Shown in pieces: positions 11,201 to 24,194 of a DNA stretch of 39,919 nucleotides. Origin of the DNA: Symbiodinium natans (Eukaryota; Sar; Dinophyceae; Suessiales; Symbiodiniaceae); assembly GCA_905221605.1 (NCBI GenBank), contig CAJNDS010002853.1:219652-259570 (forward strand), in the 5' to 3' direction. A program made the position numbers and the translations under genes. Position 1 is the first letter of the stretch. Each line of letters opens with the position of its first letter. Below the pieces are notes generated by a model. The model ran no database searches and was not told where the DNA came from. It saw nothing but the letters and a program-made list of their open reading frames with translations.

Positions 11201-14200
11201 AGCTGTTTAGAGCTGTTTAGAGCTCTCATAGGTTTGCTCGGTTTGCTCATCATGTTTGCCTCACTAGACTCACTAGACTAGAAGTGTGGCCCAGTCTCTG
11301 TTCGATAGCTCCATGACTGTGGAAGACTCTAAGACTGATGCCGCAACGCTCCAACTCTTCGTGCATGCTCGGGCAACATCGTGGCAACATTCTGCATGGA
11401 ATCACAACTCTCTTGTGCTTCTTTTCTGACAGGGGATACGGAACTCAATGCTGCGCACCCCGGATCAGTTTGTGCTCCTCCGGCGCAACATGCTTCGCCA
11501 CAGCGCAGATTGATACCTGCTCCTTATCTGAAGTTTGAAGAGTGGAGCCTGATCAGAATGCTTAGAACCCAATCCAGCTGGAGCTAGCTTGGGTCGGTGA
11601 TTGCTGAGGTATGCCTTGGGCCGCCTGCTGTGCTCCCAAAGTTACGACGTGCTTGTCCCCTTCGTGCAGCACAGACTTTCCTGCTTGCATGGAGACCTAG
11701 TGTGGCGTCGTGGTGGCTTTGTGCCGATTTATGCCGACGTGCCGAGCTGATTCGAAGCGCCCCAATTGTCTCAGTCTCTGAGTCTCTGCATCCTTTTGAC
11801 CAAGGAGAGCTATGCCAGCTATGGAGAGCTATGCTTCTTGACCCACTCTGAAAGAGGGGCCCAGAATTCGACACTTGCGCGCGACCATGCAAACGCCATG
11901 CCGCCTCCACAACGGAAAATCTGCGGGCATGTAGATGATTGTAGATGCGCGGTTACGTCCGGGTGATGTCCGGGTGATGTCTGGTGATGCCCGAAAGAGG
12001 AGCGTCTTTGAGTGTTGGCAGCGGCTGGCGGCTGCGCAGTGCCGTAGTCTTCGGTCGGCTGGAAGCCTTCGGCGAGCGGGCAAGGGCCTTTGCACAACTC
12101 CTTAACCCGAAAGCACCACAAAAGCATAGCATTTCGCTGTCGGTTCGACATGCGCCCAAAAAGGTGTCGGACATTCTGGACTTTGTGAAGACTGTGCTGC
12201 AGTTCAACAAGCTCCAGCGAGTTGACATCGGAGGCGCAAACAAAAGATCGCACAACAATCGCGCAAGTACGTCGTTACCATGGTCAGGCACCAAAGGCAA
12301 AGTGCTCTCCGCTTCCGTCAGAAAGGTGGGTGTTGGGCTTCTCGACGTGACATCCGCTGATTTCCACTCCGAAGGTGCATGAAGAATTCGACAAGGCAAG
12401 TGCGGCAAGTGCGGCAAGTGCGGCAAGTGCGGCAATTGCGAAGCTCGCTTTTTGGCCGCTGGCATTGCATGCCGCTTTGCTTCTTTCTTTCCCCACTGTG
12501 GGTGTCTTGTTTCAGCCCGGTGTCCACGAGCGACTCCTGCAAACGCTCGTTGGGGGGGCTGGTGGGGGGGTGGGGGTGCGGGCCTGTTTTTGGGCGGGTG
12601 GCGAGGGGGGTGGGGGGTGGCAGCTGGTGGGGGGTTCCAGGCACATTGCGACTGCGACAATGCGAATTTACAACGCTTTTGCGGGGATGTTAAACAGTTC
12701 GCGACAAGATGCGGCGCAGTCACAAGCCTTCATGCCTTTTGCGAACATGCCCAAAGCACTGGAATTTTCAGCTCTTTCTACAACATGCGGGGCAATGCTG
12801 TTTGATGTTTAAGGGGGTCTTGGGGTTTAAGGTTGGTAAGGTTTAGGCGTACAGGGGAAACATCGACAAACGGGCCTAGGGGGGTGAGGGTTGAGGGTTT
12901 ACGGGCTTTTGGTTGAAGGTTTAGGGCGTGCAGGAAAATCATCAGCAACCCAACCCTCCGGTAACGTAGCAACGTTTTGGGTTGCTGGCCCTCGTTATAT
13001 GTGGGTAAAACCTCTGAAAAATTACTCAGAAGCCATGTTGTGGAACCCCTCACACGAATTAGGCTCCACAACAACAACACATACCTTAACATGTAGAAAT
13101 GCGCTGAAACTCGGGTTTTTTCCCACATCGCTTTGCAAAACCCGAAAATCATTGAAGGTGCTCCTACCTTGTCTTAGCATTTCTTGTCGCGCGGGTCTCC
13201 CACCGCAGCACACCAGCACAGAACAGAGTATCCCTGGAGAGCCGCTGCAAAGCTCATTGGATCGATTTCCCTCGCCCTTTGTAGCGGCTCAACCACATTC
13301 CCCGGCATAGAATCCTACAGAGTCGACCCCTGCAATGCCCATACCCATCAATTTGCGCTTGGTTTTGGGCTAAAGTTCGAAGCATGTTCGAAGAACATCC
13401 CCTTCCTCTCTACGTCTTTCTGTGACCTCGTCTGGAGAGGCAGTGGGGGACTTTCGCTCGGAGCCCAGCCAAAACTCGCTGAGTCGGTGTGTCTTTTTCA
13501 GTTCGAAAAAGGCCTTGTTCCGGCTTAGCGGCTTAGCGCGCTGGCCAAGCCTTGGACCCGTCTGCAGGCCAGGTCCCTTACGACATCTTCGATGCCTCGG
13601 CCTTCGACGTGCTCTTTCAGAAAGAGGGAGAAAGAGAAAGTTCTCCTTTTGTTGAGGTCAAAGAGACGGACTTCATCAAAGACTTTCACGCATTTCGACT
13701 GACCATCCGTGCGCCACACAGAGAGTACATGCAAGAGCTATCGCTCTCACCTATCCGCTTCTGCTCTCGCATTTCTCCGGTTTTGCCCTGCTCTCGCTTT
13801 GCTCTGCTCGCGAGCCCCCCCCCCCCACTCCCCTTCCCTTCTCCCACTGTATCTTCTCCCATCTCCTCGGCCGTGCCAGACACCTTCACACCGTGTCGCA
13901 CCGTCCACCCCACGAGAACAAACTCGAACGAGCGCAGCGCACGCGTGGGGTGCACGCGTGGGGTGCGCGCGTGGGGTGCGCGCGGGTGCGAAAGGCGACC
14001 TGGACCGGCGCCTGGGCAGCATCCTGGCGGCGGCCTTCCAAGACCAGGACACGCTGCACGGCCGCGCGAAGCTTCTGGATGCCTTCGAGGACCCGCCTTT
14101 ATCCCTGCAACGGCAAGGGAGAGAGAGCCCTCTGCACTTACCAGGGTGCATCATGTCTTGCAAGGGGGAGGCACTCCCCTGTGTAAAAGTCATTGTTTGA

Positions 14201-17200
14201 AGCCCAAAGCCGTTCGTGAAAAGGCTCTGCAAATGGAGATCTCCTCTCCGTTCTTTTCCCTCTGCGCTCAGGGGCTGCTGGAACGGCCCGTGCTCCAAGC
14301 GGAGCTTGTCCGGAAGCAGCAGGCCATGTGCGCTCATGTGCGCTCGCAGTGAAGGACAGAAAGTCGCTCAGAGAGAAAGCGTTTCAATGCATGATTGTTT
14401 GAGTGAGCATGTTTTCTCTCAGTGACTCAGTGAAAAATGCTCTCAGTGAAACGAACGTTACGAGAGGGAGGGAGAGAGATAGCCCTTCACTTTGTGAGAG
14501 CGTAGAAAGTTGCGTATCGATGCCACACGCAATGGGCGATTTGCCTCGTTTGGCCGATGTCCTTTGCTTGACAGAGTTAACAGTCACAGAAAGAGAGCTG
14601 TGTTGCGAAGTTGTCCTTCGTTGTCCTGCGGCAGATCTTGATTGGCCAGTACAAGCGTGACGTGGAGGAGTTGGAGGTGCGGGGTGTCCTGGGGTGTCCT
14701 CCCTGAGGGGCAGAAGGAGCAAATCAATCGTGGGCCCTCTCGTGTTGGGAGGCCAGCTTCATGGCCAACGTGGAGCGGGTGGAGGGCTACGAGCAAGGCG
14801 GGGAGCCCAACCCAGAGGGCCCCCCCCCCCCACTATCCCCACTCTTGCAATATTAGTGAAAACACGGGCGGGGTAAGACACTCGCAGTGGCTTTCGGCTT
14901 TCGCTCTCTTATCAGATGTTTTAATGCAAACGCTTCCTCAGATGCACCCCTCTTCTACAACCTTCCGCCTGTGGCCGGAGCCCTCTCCTGGGCACGCAGC
15001 CTGCGGATGCGTCTCCAGGACTCAGCGAGAGAGAGAGAGAGAGAGAGCGGCTGCGAGAGAGGCAGCCGCAAATTTTTTCACTGTCTTGCAGAGCCTTCTC
15101 AGAGCCTTCTCAGGGTCTTTCGAGTACTTTCCTTGAGGACCCCATGCCCAAGATCCTGGCCTGCAATGAGCTGCTGCCACGCGGCGAGGCCCCTTTCCAT
15201 TGCGGAAATGCGGAAATGCAGCCTTGGGAGCTGCTTGGGATCCTCTGCTTCAGGATGTTGCCCAAGAGATCCCAAGAGTTGCTTCGGGGGGTCCTTTTCT
15301 GTTGTTGCTTTCTTTCTGGCTTTCATGTTTTTCTCCAGTCTTTCAGTCTTATCTGCTCGTTTTGCATTTGCATTCGTTTGTAGCTTCCACGCGCTCGGTT
15401 CGTTGCATTCTGAGTGTTGTGTTACAAACAACGATGGCTTCTTGTCAACACCGCTATTATGAACCCAGCCCAAACCCTAGTAATAGCTACGACAAGGCCT
15501 ACTTCCGATGATGCCTGCCTCTTCTACTTTTGGGCAAAACCATTTTGTCAATGCTCTGGCGCCTCACCGCGTCGAGCGGAGAACCACATCAAAACCTGAG
15601 AGCCAGACATCATGCCGACCTATGTTGGCTCAGGAGACTACTGTTGGGGTGCGAAAACAGAAAGTACAGAAAGTACAGAAAGTACAGAAAGTACAGAAAG
15701 TACAGAAAGTACAGAAAGTACAGAAAGTACAGAAAGTACAGAAAGTACAGAAAGTACAGAAAGTACAGAAAGTACAGACAGCTGGAGATTGTCTAACTTG
15801 CCTGCTTGTGTGTGCTTCTGTGTGCCGAGGTCACCCCACATACTTTTTCCATGTCCGGGTTGCCCTGGGTTGTTCTCGTAATGCTGGCGGGGGCAATGGC
15901 GTTGGCTGCGCGGGTCGGGTGCGGTACCCGCCTGCCACTACAGCAGGAGTTTCTCCCACACGTGAGAACTCCCTGGAAAACTGCTAAGGCAGTGAAGCAC
16001 GCACAGAGCGCATGACGTGCGCTTACAAGCATCGGGCCTGCCCTTTGAGCGTCAGGGATCGTCCTGATGTCCTGAAAAAACGTTTCTGCGGGCAACACAA
16101 AGATTTTTGGAAAGTTCGGTTTCCGTTTTGGATCAGCCTTTCCTTCTGCACAGGAGAAGGCGCAAAAGCCGGGAATGGGACGCCCCCCCACTACACCTGA
16201 CTCCACCTCCTTTTCTTGCCCACCCCTGACCACCCCCTTTCCCTTCCAGTTCTGACATGATACCAGAAAACGGGTCGGCAGTCTTGGCTTTAGCTGCAGC
16301 TTCAGCAACCAACTTGGCAGTCTCAGCGGCCTTCTCTACCGCCTCGTTCCGGCGTTTCTCTTCTAAGTCCATGCGTCTCATGAGGCAGCTATCAACTGCT
16401 GGTTCTGTTGGTTGCCGGCGCCAGGTGCCTTCTAGCTTCAAGGAGCTGGAGGCGCTGCACGCCAGGACCTTGCAGGCTTCGCGATGCCCTTCGCGCTGCT
16501 TTGGCTTTTTTCGCTAAAGTTCGCGCAGTTCGCACAGTGTGACGAAAAAAGATTGCAGACCTTGGACGACTTTGAGAAACGGCGCTACTCCGAGTGGAAG
16601 CTCGAGGCTGGGGCAGTGAATTAAGCAAGCCAATGCACCGTGCCCTGAAGGCTCCAGAGCAGCTGGAGTTCAGGGCCTTCCCACTCTCTGGGGGGCCTGG
16701 AGCTTCCTAAGAGGATCTAAGAGGTCTTAGAGCCGCCATCCGGCGAGCAAGGAAAGGCCCAGGGAGAAGGAGGTTCGAGTCGCCAAGGAACACTTGCCAT
16801 CATTTGCCGACCGCTGCACGTTTTCTAGCTTGAGGATTTGATTTGCCATCACGTGGGCTCAAGTGAACATTTGGAGGCACTTAGTGCAGTTTTGGTTACC
16901 GTAACGATGAGGACTACTAGAACCACACTGCGGGGGCCTGGGATCAGGGGGGCGGGGTTCGCGACCATATGTCAAGGACAGTAAATGATTATAACTTGAC
17001 GTCGCGCACGAAGGGCTTTGAGTGCGGCTCAGCCCAAATCCTCCTGATGTATTTGTAGAGCTCCGGATTGTCGTACTGCTTGTCGAAAAGTCGGAGGTGG
17101 GTGAAGCAGCAAAGCGGCTTCACCTACGCCTCCTGCGTCGGCACGACAGGACCTTCGTCGAGTTTCCCATACGTCGAATCGGTCAATTATCGTTTGAGAG

Positions 17201-20200
17201 CCGCTCAGTGTACAGAATGTCATAATGTTGTAGAGGACGGGCCTCTTGAAAGTGAACTTCGACCCTGCCCTGGTCCGCTTGCTGCGCGAGGCACACGTGG
17301 TAGTCATGTGATAGTGTGACCGCGTGTGCAGCTCAGAGCCACAGTGCCACAAGAGTGCCACAAGAGTGCCACAAGAGTGCCACAAGAGTGCCACAAGAGT
17401 GCCACAAGAGTGCCACAAGAGTGCCACAAGAGTGCCACAAGTTGAGTTTTCTGGTAGGTGCGGTTTTTTCTGATCTATGGCTTGGAGGTGAGTGGGCTGC
17501 TCTCGGAAGTTTGCATTTGCCACTGCGAAGTCTGCGAAGTGCAAAGGTTCCAGATGAGGCGTTGACCATCTATAGCATGGTGGACACTTACCGGAGATGG
17601 ACCAGCCAGCCGGTGCCCCACAGAATAGCACAGCACGTACCCCCAAAGTTTATGCTCTAGGCCTTGACTTCGCTAGGGCCACGAAGCTGCTGAGTTGACA
17701 TCCCTCCTCGTGGCTCCCAAAGGTTGGACCACATCGTGGAGCTCTACAACTCGGTCCTTACAGACCTCTTACCGGTGGAGGAGAGTGGAGATGTCTCCCC
17801 TCCCTGCCCCTCCCCTCCCCACCTCCCCCCCCTCCCACACGATGCTTCGGCGTAGGAACCCTTGTTGGAAGACCGGATCATGAAGATGGACAACGCGCTG
17901 GCCGGGAGCAGATTTCAGATGGCCTCCTCCCCTTCCGCCTTCCCCGTTTCTGTCGTTCCTTTTGTGACTTTTTCCCGGCTTGTCGTTGCTTTTCGGGGGA
18001 TGTGAGCAGCTTGTGGCTGCCCCGTTAAGGCCCCTGGACTCACGGAGCTGAAGTGGTCGCGTGAAGATCGGATACCCGACTTCATCGCTGGAGCCATGAA
18101 AGTAGTGAGCGATGTCTCGGCAATCGTCGACATCATGAAGGCAGGGCAAGGTCAACCCAAAAGGTCAAGATGCGCACACACCACGTGCCTCTCGGAGATC
18201 CAAAGCCGTTCCACTGCAGGGGAACCTGCGCAAGATCTCCGGCATCCTCTCGCAGTGGTGCAAGGACTCGATGCGCCTCGGCTCAGAGACTTCGAAGTTT
18301 GCGACAGATTGCAAATTGGTGCAAGATTGGCCCATCTCGCTTCATCATGCCCCCCCCCCCAGGCTGGAGAGGAAACGTGGAGCCAAGCCGGTGTCTGTCG
18401 AGGAGTCTTGTGCCGTCACTGAATGTCATCGCTTTCGTCTTCGCGTTGCACTTTGTAGGAGTTCGAGCAAAACCACAAAGCGCGCGTCGGAGTCCGGCTG
18501 ATGAACATGACGGCCAGCAGCCTAGAAGATGCCTGGAAGACACCCGGAAGACAGTGAAGACATGGAGAGCTTCGGAGCCCAAAGCTGAGGATGGCGGCAA
18601 GGAGATTCACCGCCACTGGCCTGAGAGAGGGCTTCGAAAACATGATCTATTGTGACCCCCCTTCCACCTATGCTTTCGCACATCTTTGTACTAACATGAC
18701 GTAGCATTTCAAGAGACCCTTTCTCTCCCGGTCCTTGCATCTCCCTACACGGTTACACGAAGAGCTGCATGACGCTCATGTATATTGTACGGTGAGTCCG
18801 GTTTGCCAAGTGGGTGAGCAGCATTACGGATGTTGTCAGTACGCAGATGAATGGCAGAACATGGAGCACACAACCTCGACATTGCAAATTTTTATGTTTG
18901 GAGTAGAGTATCCATTTTTGAACAAAGCAGTTGAGGCAATAAACCCGTGGAAGAGAATGCTTTCGTAAGCCCAGGGCAGCAATGCCCTTCAGTTGCAGGA
19001 GGGACCCAGACAATGACTGCCTCCTTGGAGTGTGGACAGCAGGGGAACAAACCGTAGAAAGGCAAGCGAGTCGTCCAGCGCGACTCAAGGTTCAAGAAAA
19101 GGGGTGCAACAGTGGCCAGCAAAAGCATGAAGCAAAACAAACCAAAAGCAACAAAAGCACATTTCGGTAGCCTGGGCCGGGATCTCGGACCGGTCTCGGA
19201 CAGGTAAAGCTGCCTGAGACGGAGAACCAGACAAAACGACAGATTTAGCCCCAAACGGGTCCACCCGGCGAATTCAAGAGCAAACATCCATTCGAGAGAA
19301 GGAAGGAAAGATGAGAAAGCACAAGAGAGAGAGGGAGACAGAAGACGCAAGGCTACGTGAAGGACTCCAGCGAGTCCCTGAAGATCTCCAAGTCCGCCGT
19401 GACCTGGAAGGCGCCGGGGCTTCAGCGGTGCTCGATGCCCAGGCTTACAATCCTTGCGCCGCGCACTCCTTGTGTCTTCTTTTTGCCCTTTCGCTTTGTC
19501 TCGCACAAACTGTCAAAAAAAGAGGCATGTGTATATGTTGGACAGGAAGATGGGCAGAACACCGGTACGATGTACCATTTTGCTACCAGTGAAGTGCAAG
19601 CTGTCGTTACAAGGAGTGATATACTGAGTGGGCGCACAAGATTAGCAGTAACTCCCGATCAAAGTAGGGCTAGGACAGCGTCTAGAAGTGCAGGTTGTGA
19701 GTTTTCTTTCGAGTTTTTGGAGTCTTTAGAGTCTCTTCATGAGAGGCCTATGTGGACTTCGTGAACAACGTCGTCATCGAGGGCTTCGTCTCTGCCATTG
19801 CCGTTTCCCTGCAGTACCCTGACTGTGTTGAATGTCGTTTGAAAGAGTCCTATTTAAGAGGCTGCGCCCAGGGGCGGGCAACGCCCCGAGGAGGCAGAGG
19901 CATGAAAAAAAAGCAGCTCCCAAAGCGTGGGCGCGTGCGCCTGCCTGCCTCCGACAGAGGCATCACGAGCATCATTCCCCCCCCCCCCCCAGCATCATGA
20001 GCATCATTGGGCCCCCGCTTCTCCTTGTTGGGGCCATCGGCACCGCTCCCAAGGGGGATGAAAATCGCACAAAAACGCTGTCCCTGCCGAGGCGGATATT
20101 GGAGCCCTTCTTCCCGAAACAGCGACGCCGCTGATGCCCATGATGCTCGCCGGGCCCCCTAAAAGGCACCCTTTTTCAGGTCGAAAAAAGCTCAAAATCA

Positions 20201-23200
20201 TCGGTATGGGCGGCGTTTCCTGCTTTGGAATGCTTTTGAAGGTGCTCTCGCGTCCCCGCCCCGATCCGGCCCGGTCCGGAAAGGGCCCGGGAGGCCGCGC
20301 AGGTCCCATGATGCCCTTCGGGGGCGGGGTCGGCGGCCCTGCGCGCCCAGCTCCTTTGCTAAAGCAAGGGCCTCCGCCCTGGCGGACACACAGAGGGGCG
20401 TTGCCGGATTTAAGGGCTGACGCCGCCGGGCCTTTTGGGCTCTGTGGGGGGGTGGGTGGGTTGGGGGGGGGGTAGGGGGTAGGGGCGCGGAACTTGTTTT
20501 GGTGGCATTAAAATAACGGAGGAGGGAGGAGGAGCAGGGCGGGTGGTGCGTGGCAAGGCAGCGGGGGTTGGCGCACCACTTGCCATGCAAGAGGCTTTTT
20601 TGGGTTATTTCTCTCAACATTCCGCAGGTACCTCTGCGAGATCCTCGATCCGTTGATCATTGCCCGGCACGAGATGCTGCCCCTCTTTGTGCTTCCACTT
20701 AGAAGTTGCGCGAATTCCGCAGTGCCACAGTGTACCTTCGTAGCTTCATGGCTCGTTCCTTTTAAGAGTTTCTGGCATCACTGAGGATGTAAAGATCGAG
20801 CTGCAGGGTGACGAAATTGTCTTTGACCCACCATTCGAGGATCAAAAGTGCCTCGTCAGTTTGCACGCATCTGACCAATAAATATGAGCACTCGGCGAGG
20901 ACGAAGATACGCCAAGCCGCACGACGCTCCGCCACACCATCGATGGCTGGCTCAAGGACTTCTTTGCAATGGCCACGGTCATGGTCCTTTGCCTTAGGCT
21001 TTCTTAGGCCTCTGCCGATAGACGCCGAAATGATATTGTTGCAGCTACTAAGGTGCGCCTGGACTCCAGCATGGGCGACTACCTGAATGAAATAAAGGAG
21101 ACGTGTCGCAGTCGCGCTGCTCGATTTCCCCTTTTCCCGGAAGCGCAGTCAAGAGTTCGGAGAGGAGCACTTCCAAATGCAGTGCCTACTCTCGCTCGTC
21201 TCGGAGCTGCTCCTTGGCTTGTGCACATGCCCCCCAATGTGCTTTTCTCTCGCCTTTTTGTTTTCTTTCTCTTTTCTTCATTTCTTTCGCCCCCCCTCAC
21301 TAGAGAGTTTCCAGCAAAAAAGTTGAGCCCTGAGAGCCGCTGCTACTTCTCTACTTCTAATCTCTCAACTCGAAGAGAGCGCTCAACTCAATGAGAGAGC
21401 TCACTCACTGAGAGATAGACCTACAAAGAGAGAGAGAGAGAGAGAGCTTTCTGACTGAAAAAGAGAGAGAGAGAGAGAGATCTCAACATTTCCACCACAT
21501 AGGGCCATCAACGAATGGTACCTACACTTTCACCGGGACAGAACAGCGGGCCAGCGTGGCCGGGGTCCTCTTCGGGGGGCCTCTTCGCTGAGCAGAAGAA
21601 GAAGAGATCTCAACAGGTCAGTGAGAGTCAGAGATATGGGGAGAGGGCAGAATTTTGACAGAGAGAGCGTGTGGACTCGCTGAGAATTTATTGGCTGAAT
21701 GTTGCATTCCAAGGATCGACAACACTGAGTCCAAGTGCTTGGAGTACCGTGAGAATTTCATGACGCACTCCTTTCTTTGGACCGACAGTGCCAGGGCCTT
21801 CGAATTCCCAAGGAGGACTCCACCCTCAAGTTGCCTCAAACCTTTCTCAGCGTGCAGGTCGAGAAGACCTTCGACCGGTTCTTGCAAGAAGATCCCAAGG
21901 ACGCTCCCAAGCCAAGTAGAATGCCCTGATCCTGAGAGTATGGCTAGCGCATGTGATCGCGCGTGCGGGCGAAGGCACGGGCACCATAGCATACGCTTCT
22001 TGCACATCCGCCCGCACGTGCTTTGCGCGCTGTTCAGTGAGAGGCACGTGTTGGAGTAAGCACTGTTGTATTGTTAGACTGCTAGGTTAGCACTTCTTGC
22101 TGACATCAAGCTCGAGATCAATACTCCTAGACAACAACGGCCCATTGACGGTATTTCTCTGAAATCTGATATGCGGATGACACCCTCATATTCGGGACGC
22201 AGACACATTGCGTTAATGTCCTTTTGCATGCCGTTGAAAGACACTCAGCATATTGCGGTCTCACTTTCAATTATGAAGAATGGCTGCTGCGAATTAAAAC
22301 CAATCTTCAATCAGATTCTCCCCCACAGGTCGGCCCAGGAGAAGTTGGTAAGTCTGCCCATACTTTGGCCTTGGAACCATGCTGCAGTTTTCAGCAGAAT
22401 CGGCGGCTGCGTAGCTACATGCAACCGTTCGAAGTTGTTTTGGAGTAAAGCCAGTACCAGCATCAAATGGAATTCAAGTATTCAATGCTATCATGCGCCC
22501 GAAGTTGCTATAGAAAAATAGAATGAATGTTTACGGCTTGCTGATGCTGAACTATCGAAACTCAACGCCTTGCAGAACAAATAGTTGCGAAATCCGAAAT
22601 CTCGTAATCTCGTCATCTAGCAATGAATCTAGTAATCTAGCTATTCATCTAGTAACGCAGTCATATAGTAATGGAGCGTTATAGTTGACGAGTTTCCTAT
22701 CTCACGAAGATGAACACGACGGGATTGGTGCAAGAGTGCAGAAGGGTGTACAAAAGTGTACGTGTAGTTGTGGCATGGGGCCCGAACATGTGTGCAGGGA
22801 CTGGGTTGGCTGGAAACAGTCGCGCCAAAAAAGAAACTTGAGAGCTCTTTGAGACAGTTGTGCCGTTGTGCCTCAGCGCAGTTGTTGTGACTCGTAGGAG
22901 CTGGTCGAGTTTTTTGAGGGCGGCATGAGCTTCCGCGAGATTATGCACCGCATCAAGGCGACGAAAGAAACTCAAGTCATCAAGCATACGCTTTGGCTTG
23001 ATGGGTTTCGGATCGCGAGAGGTCGATCTAGGACCCGCCATTCCGCCCCTGGACCACTTTGAGAAGGAAGTCGCGCGCTTCGAGCACCTGAAGCAGGAAA
23101 GGGGGCGGCGCACAGCCAAGCCAACATGCTGCCGTTTTGGACTCACACGCTTCTTATGAAGAGGAGCTGTCCATGAAAAAGACCCCCACAGACATCCATT

Positions 23201-24163
23201 GGCTCCGGATCGACGCGCAGCCCGTCAAGGTGAGTTCTTGACATGCATTTGTTTTTTCGCTTCTTTCATGTCGTGATCGCGGCACACCTCAGCTCGTCAC
23301 AGCTCGGCACAGCTCGCTCCACAGCTCCTTGCAGCTCTTTGCACAGCTCGCTTCACAGGTCACCTTGGTGAACTGTGCCCGCAGATGGGAGGAGAAGTAT
23401 ACGGGCTTCCTGCGAACCTTTGTCGAGGAGCTCTCGGAGAGTCGCTGTGTCAAGTTGACAAAATTCAGAATGATGTGAGAATGCCTCGTAAAGCGCAGGA
23501 CCGCATCGCCTCTCTCAGCTCGTTCATTGACTCAGTCAGGACTTCAAGTGAGTTTCCTTCTAAGGCGGCGGACATAACTCTGTGAGAAGTGCAGTTGCGG
23601 GTTGCGGTCGCTGTGCGGTAGAACGGCGTTGACAGCACGGTGCTGGAAACGGTAAGTCAAGAGAGTTCTCCGAGCCTGCGAAGGATGGGCTTGGGGCCTC
23701 CCTCGGCGGCCGAAAATCCCGAGGTCTCTTGGGCTTCCTACTTGTTGCCCTCTTTCTTCGAGTCTCTCTCTATGTCTCTGTGTCTTTCTTTGTCTCCTCT
23801 CGAAAGTCGCGAAAGTCGTCTTGGGACGGTCCGCTCTCACTCCTTTCTCTCCCCTCTAGGATGAGCGGCTGCTTTACCAGACGCACCGGCCCTCAGCTTC
23901 TGCAAAGTGGAGTGACAGTGGAGCATCAAGAGCGCCTTCAGGGTTGCAGCCACGACCATACACGCCTTCGTGAAAAAGCAACATCTCTCTACCACAAGAA
24001 GAAAGAGAGAGAGTCGTTTTGTTGATGAGAGCTCAGAGAGAGTCGCTCTCTCACGTTTTTTACTTCGAGAGGATGACCAAGATCCGCGATGTGAAGCTGG
24101 CGCGTGGTGCCATGCAGAGGTCAGAGGAAGTTTCGAGTGGGTACTTCTTCTTCTTCTTTTTCC

Positions 24164-24194
<31 letters not shown>

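Noticed and set aside
15656-15778. Regular repeats resembling a CRISPR array or a repetitive protein
   Set aside because: The unit is 9 bases with no spacers, so it is a minisatellite; all frames open simply because the unit lacks stops.
16235-16441. Minus-strand Ala/Lys/Glu-rich frame (AVEKAAETAKLVAEAAAKAK)
   Set aside because: It overlaps the acceptor and exon 32 of the dynein gene and is low-complexity. I judged it a shadow of GC-rich sequence, though less firmly than the others.
21790-21857. Apparent frameshift after LWTDS
   Set aside because: A 68-base GC-AG intron explains the frame change and restores LWTDS-VEKTFDRFL.
22697-23146. 149-residue minus-strand open frame
   Set aside because: It is antisense to the clearly conserved dynein exon 53 and its flank and has no recognisable similarity.
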